Positions 1 through 7,585 of a stretch of DNA of 25,269 nt are shown piece by piece. The stretch comes from an uncultured Collinsella sp. Lineage in GTDB: Bacteria > Actinomycetota > Coriobacteriia > Coriobacteriales > Coriobacteriaceae. The position numbers were made by a program, and so were the translations under genes. The number at the start of each line of letters is the position of its first letter. Position 1 is the stretch's first letter. Under the pieces are notes generated by a model. That model saw only the letters and a program-made list of their open reading frames with translations. It was not told where the DNA came from and made no database searches. The stretch covers positions 1 through 25,269 of the forward strand of contig CABUMZ010000008.1 of NCBI GenBank assembly GCA_902492825.1, given 5' to 3'.

Positions 1-1
1 C

Positions 2-973
2 GATGCTGTAACGCCGCAGGCGCTTACGCTTATCCGCCGCCTGGGCTGCACCAAGATCCAGATGGGCATCCAGAGCCTCGACCAGCACCTGCTCGATATC
101 AACGAGCGTCGCATTTCGGTGGAGCAAATCGAGCGGGCGTTTTCGCTTGCGCGCCTGTTTGGCTTTAAGATCCATGCGCATTTTATGCTCAACTTACTGG
201 GCGCCACACCCGAGGGGGACAAGCGCGACTACGAGCGCTTTATGACCGAGGGGGCCTTTATGCCCGACGAGGTCAAGGTCTACCCGTGTGCGCTCATTGA
301 GGGTTCGCGTCTGGTGGGCTGCTATGAGCGCGGCGAGTGGCGTCCCTATACCGAGGAAGAGCTGCTCGATGTGCTGGCCGACGATATCGTGGTGACGCCG
401 GCGTTCTGCCGCATCAGCCGCATGATCCGCGACTTTAGCTCCGACGACATCATGGTGGGCAACAAGAAACCCAACCTGCGTCAGCTCGTCGAGAACCGCC
501 TGGCGGCTCGTGGGGAAGGCGCGACGGTGCGCGAGATTCGCTATCGCGAGATCAGCACGGCTGGTGCCGACCTGGACGAGTTGACCCTTGACGAGGAAGT
601 TGCGTACGAGACGCCGGTGACTTACGAGCGCTTTTTGCAGTGGGTGACGCCGCAGGGCAAGATCGCGGGCTTTTTGCGCCTGTCGCTGCCCGACCGTTCG
701 TTTGTTGCCGCGCATGCGGACGAGTTGCCGACGACGCTGGACGAGGCGATGATTCGCGAGGTGCACGTGTATGGCATGGCGGCGCGCGTGGGGTATCAAG
801 GCCAGGCGGCCCAGCACCATGGGTTGGGGCGTCTGCTCGTAGAGCGTGCGTGCGAGATTGCCCGGGACGCGGGCTATACGTGCATCAACGTGATCAGCGC
901 GATTGGTACGCGCGAGTACTATCGCCATCTTGGATTTTATGACCATGGCCTTTATCTGCAAAAGGAGCTCTAG
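2..973 (+). CDS. Elp3-type tRNA uridine-34 carboxymethyl-modification enzyme (radical SAM/GNAT), 5' truncated by window edge
   Basis: The reading frame is already open at base 2, upstream of the first ATG at 62, so this is the 3' part of a longer gene. The visible product begins in the last part of the radical-SAM domain: MGIQSLD, then an HFMLNLLGATPEGD segment and KVYPCALIEGS, all characteristic of Elp3. The C-terminal third is a GNAT acetyltransferase domain with the acetyl-CoA loop QHHGLGRLL and the usual Elp3 ending REYYRHLGFYDHG. Elp3 uses SAM and acetyl-CoA to start carboxymethylation at C5 of the wobble uridine in tRNA. The radical-SAM CxxxCxxC motif would lie outside the window and cannot be checked. 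The next gene starts directly after the TAG, so the two are probably co-transcribed. A non-Elp3 radical-SAM/GNAT fusion is unlikely. Confidence 0.93.
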   Translation, partial: DAVTPQALTLIRRLGCTKIQMGIQSLDQHLLDINERRISVEQIERAFSLARLFGFKIHAHFMLNLLGATPEGDKRDYERFMTEGAFMPDEVKVYPCALIEGSRLVGCYERGEWRPYTEEELLDVLADDIVVTPAFCRISRMIRDFSSDDIMVGNKKPNLRQLVENRLAARGEGATVREIRYREISTAGADLDELTLDEEVAYETPVTYERFLQWVTPQGKIAGFLRLSLPDRSFVAAHADELPTTLDEAMIREVHVYGMAARVGYQGQAAQHHGLGRLLVERACEIARDAGYTCINVISAIGTREYYRHLGFYDHGLYLQKEL

Positions 974-1852
974 ATGAACAAGCCGAGTGTTTCTGCCGGC
1001 GTCGTTGCCGGCGTTGCTCTGGGAGCCGCGGCGCTTGGTGCGGCTGCTGTCGCTGTTCGTGCTGCCTGTCTGCAGGTTGCGCGAACCCGCAATGGGTTGG
1101 CGCGTGTGAAACGCGTGCACAATGAGAGCGACGATGAGATTCGCGTCTTGGTGCAAGGTGGGGTCTACCAAAGTGCGAGTTACGTTGGCGAGCGTTGGGC
1201 AGAGCCGGTCTTTGCGTACTATCGTGCATTTGACGATGTGTTTGAGACTGAGGGCGCAATGCGTGATGCTTACGGGCATGGTATCGACCGTATGCTCATG
1301 CTGGGCGGGGGTGGGTTTGCCTATCCCAAGTTCGCGCTGATGTCGCACGAGGGCTTGCGCATGGACGTTATCGAGTATGACGGAGAGATTACGCGCCTGG
1401 CGCGCCGCTGGTTCTACCTGGACGAGCTGGAGCGCGCGGTGGGCGACCGCTTGCGGGTGATTACCGCTGAGGCGCGTTCGTACCTGGGTGTGACGAGCGT
1501 GGGCCATCGTCGCTACGACGTGGTCGTGAGCGATTGCTTTGGCGGTGCCGAGCCCGTGCGCGAGCTGGCGACGGTTGAGGCGTTGCGTTTGGTGCGAGGC
1601 AGCCTGAACCCCGGGGGTATCTACGTTGCCAATATCGTGAGCGCAAACGAGGGGGGCGACGTGACGTTCCTGCGCGACTGCGCTGCCACGGCACTCGAGG
1701 TATTCGCCCACGCCTGGGTGGTCCCATGCGGTGATGCGGAGTTCGGCGGCGAGGAGAACTACCTGCTCATCGCCAGCGACGGCGACTACGCCTTTGCCGA
1801 GGCCGTGCCCTTCGACGCTGACTTCCTCGGCACCGTCCTTCACGACAAGTAA
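974..1852 (+). CDS. Membrane-anchored spermidine-synthase-like SAM-binding protein
   Basis: This 292-residue protein starts with an ATG touching the Elp3 stop codon, with AAAGGAG about 8 bases upstream. Residues 5-30 form an Ala/Gly/Val-rich hydrophobic segment, probably one membrane anchor. Residues 107-114 (MLMLGGGG) and the acidic IEYD at 133-136 fit the SAM-binding Rossmann core of the SpeE superfamily, and YDVVVSDCFGGAEP (181-194) fits the strand carrying the catalytic loop. True aminopropyltransferases have GGGDGG and a DSSDP-like loop; here these read GGGGFA and SDCFGG, so polyamine synthesis is doubtful. A methyltransferase or a non-catalytic role is as likely. The substrate cannot be read from the sequence. 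Only 27 bp separate its stop from the convergent helicase gene. Confidence 0.75.
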   Translation: MNKPSVSAGVVAGVALGAAALGAAAVAVRAACLQVARTRNGLARVKRVHNESDDEIRVLVQGGVYQSASYVGERWAEPVFAYYRAFDDVFETEGAMRDAYGHGIDRMLMLGGGGFAYPKFALMSHEGLRMDVIEYDGEITRLARRWFYLDELERAVGDRLRVITAEARSYLGVTSVGHRRYDVVVSDCFGGAEPVRELATVEALRLVRGSLNPGGIYVANIVSANEGGDVTFLRDCAATALEVFAHAWVVPCGDAEFGGEENYLLIASDGDYAFAEAVPFDADFLGTVLHDK

Positions 1853-1865
1853 GTCTCCCCGTCCC

Positions 1866-1882
1866 AAAAAAGACTGGTCTTA
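1866..1882 (-). terminator. Weak hairpin plus T-run at the end of the helicase gene
   Basis: Read on the minus strand this is TAAGACCAGTCTTTTTT: a short AAGA/TCTT stem directly followed by a run of six T. It begins at the helicase stop codon in the 27-bp gap between two convergent genes. The stem is too short to be convincing, so this is a tentative terminator. Confidence 0.3.
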
Positions 1883-4324
1883 GGCGTGGTCGCGCCAGCT
1901 GAGGACGCGCTGCTTCATACCCTCGATGTCGAGCACGCCTTCGGCGAAGCCTTTGCGCACGAGCTCTTCGGGAACAAACTCGTCGTAGCGGTCAAAATAA
2001 GGCACCTCGCCGGGATAGACGAGCTCGATGGGATCGAAGTCTTTCTCGGCCTCGGCGGCGAGCACCTCAAAGAACGTCTCCTCGTCGGCCTTCATTTTAA
2101 ACTGCATAAAGTACGGGCGTGACGGGTCGAGTCCGCGAAGGCCCAGCTCCGCGGCACATTTAATCTTGAGCATGCGCTCGAGTGCCAAAAAGGCGTAGCT
2201 GCCCAACCAGGGGAAGAGCACCCAGGTGTCGCCGCCCAGGTTAATGAGTGGCTTGGTCCCCGCGCCCGAAATCTCGGCCGTATGGCGAGCCTGCGCCAAG
2301 CGGGCCCGTGCGTTACCCATGAGGTACGGATATGCTGCGTGCTCGTTGAGCGCTTGGCACATGCGTTCGAGTACGTGTGTATTGATGTCACCGGGGCAGT
2401 CGCCAAAGTATGCCGGCACACGACCTTTGACTTGCGCGGCAAAGACGGTGTGTCGCTTCCAGTCTACTTCCTCGACAATCCAGCAGTGTCCGGCGATGGC
2501 GATGCGCTCACCGGGCGGTGGGGGATTGACGATTGTGCCCAACTCGGCCGACTCACTGCGAACGGTGAACTCCTCGTTTTCCTGGAACACGGCGTAGAAC
2601 TTAAAGTTGTTAATGATGCGCTCGCCCGCGAGGCCCACGATGAGCCCGCCGCCTTCGGTGACCTGGATATGGTCGATCTTGATGAGGTGGCGCAGCAACA
2701 CGCGATAGTCATCGGCCGAGACGCGATGGAAATAGCTGAGCGTGAGCACGCGCTGGGCAAGTTCGGCCGGCGTGAGCTCTCCGGTGCTGGCGAGGGTCGA
2801 CATAGTCTGGTGATAGAGCAGGCTGTAGGGGAGTCGATCGAGCTCGGGCGGCTCGACCCACTTTTCCTCGCGATAGAGTTGTACGAGCGCGATGCCCTGC
2901 AGGAGCTTCCAGGGAATGGTTTCGGGCATCATCGTGCGCGGCTCGGGTTCTTCCTCGCGCATGACAAACCACATCTCGGGAGGAAGGTCGCGACGGCCTG
3001 TGCGCCCCATGCGCTGCAAAAAGGAGCTGACGGTAAACGGCGCGTCAATCTGGAAGGCGCGCTCCAGGCGGCCGATATCGATACCGAGCTCCAGCGTTGA
3101 GGTGGTGACGGTTGTCTGCGCCTGCTCCTCGTCGCGCATGAGCTCCTCTGCCGTCTCGCGCAGCGATGCCGAAAGATTGCCGTGATGGATGAGAAAGCGG
3201 TCGGGCTCGTGTCGACTTTCGCAGTAGCTGCGCAGCATGGAGCACACGGCCTCTGCCTCCTCGCGCGAGTTGGCAAAGACCAGGCACTTGCGGCCGCGCG
3301 TATGCTCAAAGATATAGCCCATACCGGGGTCGGCGTTGTCGGGCGCCGTGTCGGTGGGGTTGAGAAGCGCCTGCTCGGTCGCTCGTGGGATGTCGACTTC
3401 GCCCTCGGGGGCCGAGGAAGTGCGACGGTCTTTGGGAGCGGCCTTGCCCCGTGCCCGCTCACGACGTTGACGGCGCTCCTCTTGTGTGAGCTGTCCGCTG
3501 TGACGCATGTCTTGGGCGCCGGCGGGCAGTGCCGCGGGTGCCGCTGCCTCAATGCGCTCGCATGCAAGCACTTCGGCCTCTTGAGGACCTGTGCCCATGA
3601 ATCCCCGTTGCTGTGCCTGGGGACCCGAGTTGTAGAAGTGCTCCATGGAGATACGCCACACGCGACGCGGTTCCTCAAAACGGGGGATAACGCAGTCGCG
3701 TCCCGTTCCCTGTGAGAGAAAGGCACCCGTGCGCTTGGGGTCGCCGATGGTGGCCGAAAGGCCGATGCGGCGGGGCTGCACGCCTGCCATGCGCGAGAGT
3801 CGCTCGATAAGGCAGAGCGTCTGCCCGCCACGGTCGCCGCGCATGAGCGAATGGACCTCGTCGATGACCACATAGCGCAGGTCGCAAAACATGCGCGGGA
3901 TCGCCATGTGCTTATGGATTAAGAGCGCTTCGAGTGACTCGGGCGTAATCTGCAAGATGCCGTTCGGTTTTTTGATGAGCTTAGCCTTGTGCGACTGCGA
4001 GACATCGCCATGCCAGTGCCAGACAGGGATATTGGCTTCTTCGCACAGGTCGTTGAGGCGGACGAATTGGTCATTGATGAGCGCTTTGAGGGGGCCGATG
4101 TAGAGGGCGCCCACGCTCGCGGGCGGCCTCTCCCAAAACTCGGTCAGGATGGGAAAGAAGGCTGCCTCGGTTTTGCCGGAAGCCGTGGATGCCGTCAGGA
4201 GTACATTGTCTTGCGTGTTAAAGATGGCATCAGCTGCCGCAACCTGGATGGAGCGCAGGCTCTCCCAATCGTGGGAGTAGATGAAGTCTTGGATAAACGG
4301 GGCGTAGCGGTCAAAGGCGTTCAC
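1880..4324 (-). CDS. Lhr-like DEAD/DEAH-box superfamily 2 helicase of the TerB/BrxD-like module
   Basis: I chose the GTG at 4324 because GAGGAGG lies just upstream; an in-frame TTG at 4339 has no comparable site. The product has 814 residues. RecA-like domain 1 carries Walker A TASTASGKTEAA (GKT near 50-52), the DEAH-type box DEVH (about 155-158) and the LSATIG motif. RecA-like domain 2 carries TTSTLELGIDIG and motif VI QRMGRTGRR (about 437-445). The C-terminal 370 residues resemble the accessory region of Lhr-type helicases. An insertion of about 100 residues, rich in Arg, Glu, Ala and Pro (about 230-335), separates the two motor domains and looks disordered. Lhr-like enzymes are 3'-5' DNA translocases. 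It is the last gene of a three-gene set, suggesting it acts on DNA together with the ATPase and TerB-domain protein. It resembles the BREX-associated helicase class, but I cannot assign a subfamily. Confidence 0.88.
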   Translation of the reverse strand: MNAFDRYAPFIQDFIYSHDWESLRSIQVAAADAIFNTQDNVLLTASTASGKTEAAFFPILTEFWERPPASVGALYIGPLKALINDQFVRLNDLCEEANIPVWHWHGDVSQSHKAKLIKKPNGILQITPESLEALLIHKHMAIPRMFCDLRYVVIDEVHSLMRGDRGGQTLCLIERLSRMAGVQPRRIGLSATIGDPKRTGAFLSQGTGRDCVIPRFEEPRRVWRISMEHFYNSGPQAQQRGFMGTGPQEAEVLACERIEAAAPAALPAGAQDMRHSGQLTQEERRQRRERARGKAAPKDRRTSSAPEGEVDIPRATEQALLNPTDTAPDNADPGMGYIFEHTRGRKCLVFANSREEAEAVCSMLRSYCESRHEPDRFLIHHGNLSASLRETAEELMRDEEQAQTTVTTSTLELGIDIGRLERAFQIDAPFTVSSFLQRMGRTGRRDLPPEMWFVMREEEPEPRTMMPETIPWKLLQGIALVQLYREEKWVEPPELDRLPYSLLYHQTMSTLASTGELTPAELAQRVLTLSYFHRVSADDYRVLLRHLIKIDHIQVTEGGGLIVGLAGERIINNFKFYAVFQENEEFTVRSESAELGTIVNPPPPGERIAIAGHCWIVEEVDWKRHTVFAAQVKGRVPAYFGDCPGDINTHVLERMCQALNEHAAYPYLMGNARARLAQARHTAEISGAGTKPLINLGGDTWVLFPWLGSYAFLALERMLKIKCAAELGLRGLDPSRPYFMQFKMKADEETFFEVLAAEAEKDFDPIELVYPGEVPYFDRYDEFVPEELVRKGFAEGVLDIEGMKQRVLSWRDHA
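3319..3636 (-). other. Low-complexity linker between the two helicase motor domains
   Basis: This stretch encodes about 100 residues between RecA-like domains 1 and 2. It contains a strongly basic patch (QEERRQRRERARGK) flanked by Ala/Pro/Glu-rich sequence and no helicase motif. It keeps the reading frame, so it is an insertion and not damage. Boundaries are approximate. Confidence 0.6.
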
Positions 4325-4407
4325 GGGGCCTCCTCTCAAATACGAACCTCTTAACGCGGTGAGCAGTGGCTTGCCGCATCACTGCCTCGACGTTTGCCCA
4401 GATAAAG

Positions 4408-4443
4408 CCTGCCAAAATAAACCTGTCCCTTTTTGGCAGGTTA
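4408..4443 (-). repeat. Hairpin with overlapping inverted repeats; possible attenuator or REP-like element
   Basis: The 116-bp gap between the ATPase stop (4441) and the helicase start (4324) holds a perfect 10-bp inverted repeat, CCTGCCAAAA (4408-4417) with TTTTGGCAGG (4431-4440). A second, competing stem pairs AACCTG with CAGGTT inside the same region. On the minus strand the second stem is followed by TATTTT, as in a weak intrinsic terminator. The core GGGACAGGTTTATTTTGG resembles short palindromic repeats that occur in many copies in some bacterial genomes; that resemblance is from memory. The rest of the gap shows nothing recognisable except the helicase ribosome-binding site. Confidence 0.5.
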
Positions 4444-5745
4444 GATGGTGAATTCGGCGAAATTGCGGTCGCCGCTTGCGGTGCCGGTGTCGCCTGTTGC
4501 TGTTGCCGGCGCCAGCGCGTCGCCGCCGACGCTTTGCAGTAGCTCGGCCACGTTGGCGTCGGGGTTTTGGCATAGGATGTCGAGCAGCTCGATAAAGTCA
4601 CGAATGACCTCACGCGGCGTCAGATGCGTGTCGGCTCCCACGCGGCCAAACTCAATCTTGAGGAAGTCCACCAAGTCGTTCTCGGTAAGCGTGGGCGTCC
4701 AGCCAAAGTAGCCGGCATGGATCTGCATGAGTTTTTCGATGAGCACCAGCAGCTCCTCGTAGGTGAGTGGCTGCAGACGGATGATGGGCGCGAGCATGTC
4801 CTTAAGGTCCTCGCGCGCAAAGCGGCCCTGAGCGAGTCGGCTGCGCAGGGCCTCGTAGGAGAACACACCGCGGCGCCGGTCTTCGATGGAGGTTGGCGTG
4901 CCGCCCATGATCATGCCCAGGTACTGCGCCTTGCCCTGGAGCGTGTCGTTGTACATGGTTAGGATCTTCTCGTAGTTGTATTGGCGCGTGATGGCGTTGG
5001 GAATCTTATACAGATTCACGAGCTCGTCGATGAGCACCAGCATGCCCTTGTAGCCGCCGCAGACCAAAAAGCGCGCAATGAGCTTAACGTAGTCGTACCA
5101 GTCGTCATCGCTGATGATGGTCGAGGAGCCCAGCTCGGCGCGTGCCTCACTCTTGGTGCGGTACTCGCCGCGAATCCATTTGGTCACGCGGCTCATAGCT
5201 TCTTCGTCGCCCTCGGATACGGCCGCGCGGTAGCGGCGGAGCATACGGGCGAAGTCGAAGCCGTGGACCATTTCCTCGAGCGGGGCCAGTTGGGCATTGA
5301 CGGCAGACTCATCGGCATCGGCACACGAGGCGACCCAGCGATCGAGGATTAGGTTGAGCGCACCGCCCTCGGGGCGCGTTTTAGTCGATATGTTGCGGAT
5401 GAGCTCGCGGTAGGTGGCAAGGCCCTGCCCCTGGCCGCCCTGTAGGCGGCGCTCGGGTGACAGGTCGGCATCGGCGACGACGAATCCCTCGCCCATGGCG
5501 TGCGTGCGGATGGTCTGGAGCAAAAAGCTCTTGCCGGCTCCGTAGCGACCGACCAGAAAGCGGAAGCTCGCGCCGCCGTCGGCGATGAGACTCAGGTCGG
5601 TGAGCAGGGCGCGGATTTCGACCTCGCGCCCTACGGTGATGTAGGGAAGGCCGATGCGCGGGACCACGCCGCCCTTGAGCGAGTTGAGAATGACGGCGGC
5701 GACGCGCTTGGGCACGCGGGGTGCTGCGGATGCGGTATCACTCAT
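4441..5745 (-). CDS. BrxD/DUF2791-like P-loop ATPase
   Basis: This 434-residue protein starts at the ATG at 5745, preceded by GAGAGGA about 10 bases upstream and overlapping the end of the TerB-domain gene by 8 bp, so translation is probably coupled. Walker A is GRYGAGKS (66-73) and Walker B is GMLVLIDELVNLY (DE at 240-241). The opening VGREVEIRALLTDL and the surrounding pattern match DUF2791, the family that includes the BREX protein BrxD. The last 35 residues are Ala/Thr/Gly-rich and probably flexible. The protein likely works as an AAA+-type motor or switch that loads or controls the helicase encoded next to it. No BREX methylase, PglZ, BrxL or BrxC gene is in the window, so it is not part of a complete BREX locus here. 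Family assignment is from motif recognition, not a profile search. Confidence 0.82.
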   Translation of the reverse strand: MSDTASAAPRVPKRVAAVILNSLKGGVVPRIGLPYITVGREVEIRALLTDLSLIADGGASFRFLVGRYGAGKSFLLQTIRTHAMGEGFVVADADLSPERRLQGGQGQGLATYRELIRNISTKTRPEGGALNLILDRWVASCADADESAVNAQLAPLEEMVHGFDFARMLRRYRAAVSEGDEEAMSRVTKWIRGEYRTKSEARAELGSSTIISDDDWYDYVKLIARFLVCGGYKGMLVLIDELVNLYKIPNAITRQYNYEKILTMYNDTLQGKAQYLGMIMGGTPTSIEDRRRGVFSYEALRSRLAQGRFAREDLKDMLAPIIRLQPLTYEELLVLIEKLMQIHAGYFGWTPTLTENDLVDFLKIEFGRVGADTHLTPREVIRDFIELLDILCQNPDANVAELLQSVGGDALAPATATGDTGTASGDRNFAEFTI

Positions 5746-7498
5746 AGTCTAGGTATCCTCTCACGTCTGCTTCGTAGTCCTCGATAATTTGCGGTCCTGC
5801 CGCGCCAAATTCAATTACGGTGTCACCCACCAGGTCAAAGAGCGCCTCGTTGATGCTATCGACGAGCATGTCCTCGCTCTGGCCCGAGTGCGCCACTGCC
5901 GATGTCGCTTGCGCTGCGTTCTGCTCGAGCAGTGCGCGCAGATACGCGGTTGCGGCGGGTGCGAGTTCGCTCGCGGCGTCAGTGGGCGCAGCCGCTGCGA
6001 GCGGGGGCGTCGGCGCAAGAAGCGGCGCCACGACACCAAACTGTTCGGTGGATATGGTCGGCTCGTCGGTCAAGTCCTGCCGAATGGATGCCACGACCGG
6101 TTCGACAATCGCGTCGGTTACGGGCTCGGCTTCCGGTTGCCCTGAGTCCGCTGCCTCGGCTTCTGCGGATGCGTCGTCCTCGCGTTCCTCGTCGATCAAA
6201 AGCGCTTCGCGCGTTTGCGCAGCGGCGCTCCGAATGTGCCCCAGCTGACTCAGATCGATATCGATCTTGACGGGCTGGCGTGCGGCGTCCCACGAAAGCC
6301 ATGCCACAATCTCGTCATCGATAATCTTGGCCAGATATTTGGGGACCTTCTCCTCCTTCAGGGGGTGGGCGGGGTCCAGCGCCAGGCGCAGGCGTTGGTC
6401 GCAGGCGCGCATCATTTCACCGAGCTTGCTGCTCTTTTGCCTACTACCGTGGATACGCATGCATTCCCAAAAGCCGTTTTGGCAACGGTAGATATGGATG
6501 GGATTCAAGCGGTATTCGCAGTCCTCGTGGCGCTCGGGCGCAAAGAATACGGCCGAGGCAAACATGGTGTAGGGCATGGCCGTCTCCTCCCCAAATAAGC
6601 TCGCCACGATGTCGGTCTTTCGGTGCGTGTCATAGTAGCGCGCCATACGGACATACACGGCGCACGCCACGTGGCGCAGATCGCGGTGGTGGCTGCGGTC
6701 GAGCCGCGAGTTACTTAGGTTGTACGTGGAGAGGGCGTTGATGGCGGCCATGAGTCGCTCCTCGCGCACCTCATCGGGCGGAAGGGGGAGCGTGGGCTCG
6801 GAGGTTTTGCGACGTTTGGGGGTCTGGCCGGACGGTGCCGGTGCTGGTACAAGGTCTCGCGCTGCGCGGCGTAGCTCGATAAGGGCGTTATCGAACATGA
6901 CGGTTTTAGAGTCGCGAAGTAGCTTGGGGTCGAGTCCGTGGAAAACGGCGTAATCCTGCAGCCACACGCGCGCAAACCGGTCGATGCCGGGCTCGAAGGC
7001 GCGATAGACATCCCAAAAGGCCTTGATCTTGTTAAAACCTTCGAGCGGATCATCTATGCCAATGCCGCAAATCAGCTCATAGAGATACAGAAAGGCAAAA
7101 GACGTAGACGTTTCCTCGACGGTTCCGCGACGCACTTGGGCACGCCAAGTAAAGTAGCCGCGCAGCTGTCGGTCGCTCATAGCGTTGTAGGTGGGAAAGT
7201 ACGACTTAAAGGTGCCGTTGTAGGGACAGTCGTCCTCAAAGTCGGCCATCAGCAGGCCCTGGCGGTAAAAAAGCTCGGCTTCCGAAAGCCAGCGGCCCGC
7301 ACCGCCCTTGGGGTCTTCTTGCCAACGCGATATCTCACGCATCTTGCGGTACTGGTCGGGGAGGAAATTTTGCATCTGTCGGCCGGTTTTGAGAATCGGC
7401 TCGTCTGCGTAGACTTCGTTTGAGAAGCGGGCGGACTGATGGGTCCGGGCCTCGGCCATAATGCGCTCGATGAGCATCTTGATGTCCTGGTCGGCCAC
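5738..7498 (-). CDS. TerB-N / TerB-C domain protein, first gene of the module
   Basis: The start is the GTG at 7498 with GAGGAGG 4-6 bases upstream, giving 586 residues. The N-terminal half contains the TerB-N pattern: YNAMSDRQLRGYFTWR, then RRGTVEETSTSFAFLYLYEL around 105-145. The C-terminus has the TerB-C pattern: YLRALLEQ, then DSINEALFDLVGDTVIE, ending in an IIEDYEADVRGYLDYE helix. Between them lie a Pro/Lys-rich linker near 215-240 and a long acidic Ala/Glu/Asp-rich linker around 435-535. TerB-N and TerB-C are known to flank TerB-like domains in proteins encoded with superfamily 2 helicases and AAA+ ATPases. No canonical central TerB domain is obvious, so it may be lost or too diverged to see. 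It is probably the scaffold or sensor subunit. No signal peptide or membrane segment is visible. Confidence 0.82.
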   Translation of the reverse strand: MADQDIKMLIERIMAEARTHQSARFSNEVYADEPILKTGRQMQNFLPDQYRKMREISRWQEDPKGGAGRWLSEAELFYRQGLLMADFEDDCPYNGTFKSYFPTYNAMSDRQLRGYFTWRAQVRRGTVEETSTSFAFLYLYELICGIGIDDPLEGFNKIKAFWDVYRAFEPGIDRFARVWLQDYAVFHGLDPKLLRDSKTVMFDNALIELRRAARDLVPAPAPSGQTPKRRKTSEPTLPLPPDEVREERLMAAINALSTYNLSNSRLDRSHHRDLRHVACAVYVRMARYYDTHRKTDIVASLFGEETAMPYTMFASAVFFAPERHEDCEYRLNPIHIYRCQNGFWECMRIHGSRQKSSKLGEMMRACDQRLRLALDPAHPLKEEKVPKYLAKIIDDEIVAWLSWDAARQPVKIDIDLSQLGHIRSAAAQTREALLIDEEREDDASAEAEAADSGQPEAEPVTDAIVEPVVASIRQDLTDEPTISTEQFGVVAPLLAPTPPLAAAAPTDAASELAPAATAYLRALLEQNAAQATSAVAHSGQSEDMLVDSINEALFDLVGDTVIEFGAAGPQIIEDYEADVRGYLDYE

Positions 7499-7534
7499 CG
7501 CTCCTCCTCTCGAACGCAGCTACGGTGACCTCAT

Positions 7535-7563
7535 ATCATAGCACAGCATCAAACAGGTGTTCG
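7535..7563 (-). promoter_or_regulatory. Candidate extended -10 promoter of the TerB/ATPase/helicase operon
   Basis: On the minus strand TATGAT (plus 7535-7540) is preceded by TGC, giving an extended -10 element TGCTATGAT. A poor -35, CGAACA, lies 17 bp upstream at 7558-7563. The GTG of the first gene begins about 35 bases downstream. Assigned by consensus only. Confidence 0.5.
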
Positions 7564-7585
7564 AGATACCGCTGCGTTGATAGAT

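Noticed and set aside
194..1867. A 557-codon open frame on the minus strand across the first two genes
   Set aside because: It spans two unrelated genes that have clear motifs on the plus strand and its product is rich in Arg/His/Ala without a recognisable domain.
2929..3873. A 314-codon frame overlapping the helicase gene on the same strand
   Set aside because: It is a frame-shifted shadow of the helicase. The true frame carries Walker A, DEVH and QRMGRTGRR motifs without interruption.
1880..7498. A complete BREX locus
   Set aside because: Only BrxD-like ATPase and helicase relatives are present. There is no BrxX/PglX methylase, PglZ, BrxC, BrxL, BrxA or BrxB, and the flanking genes are unrelated.
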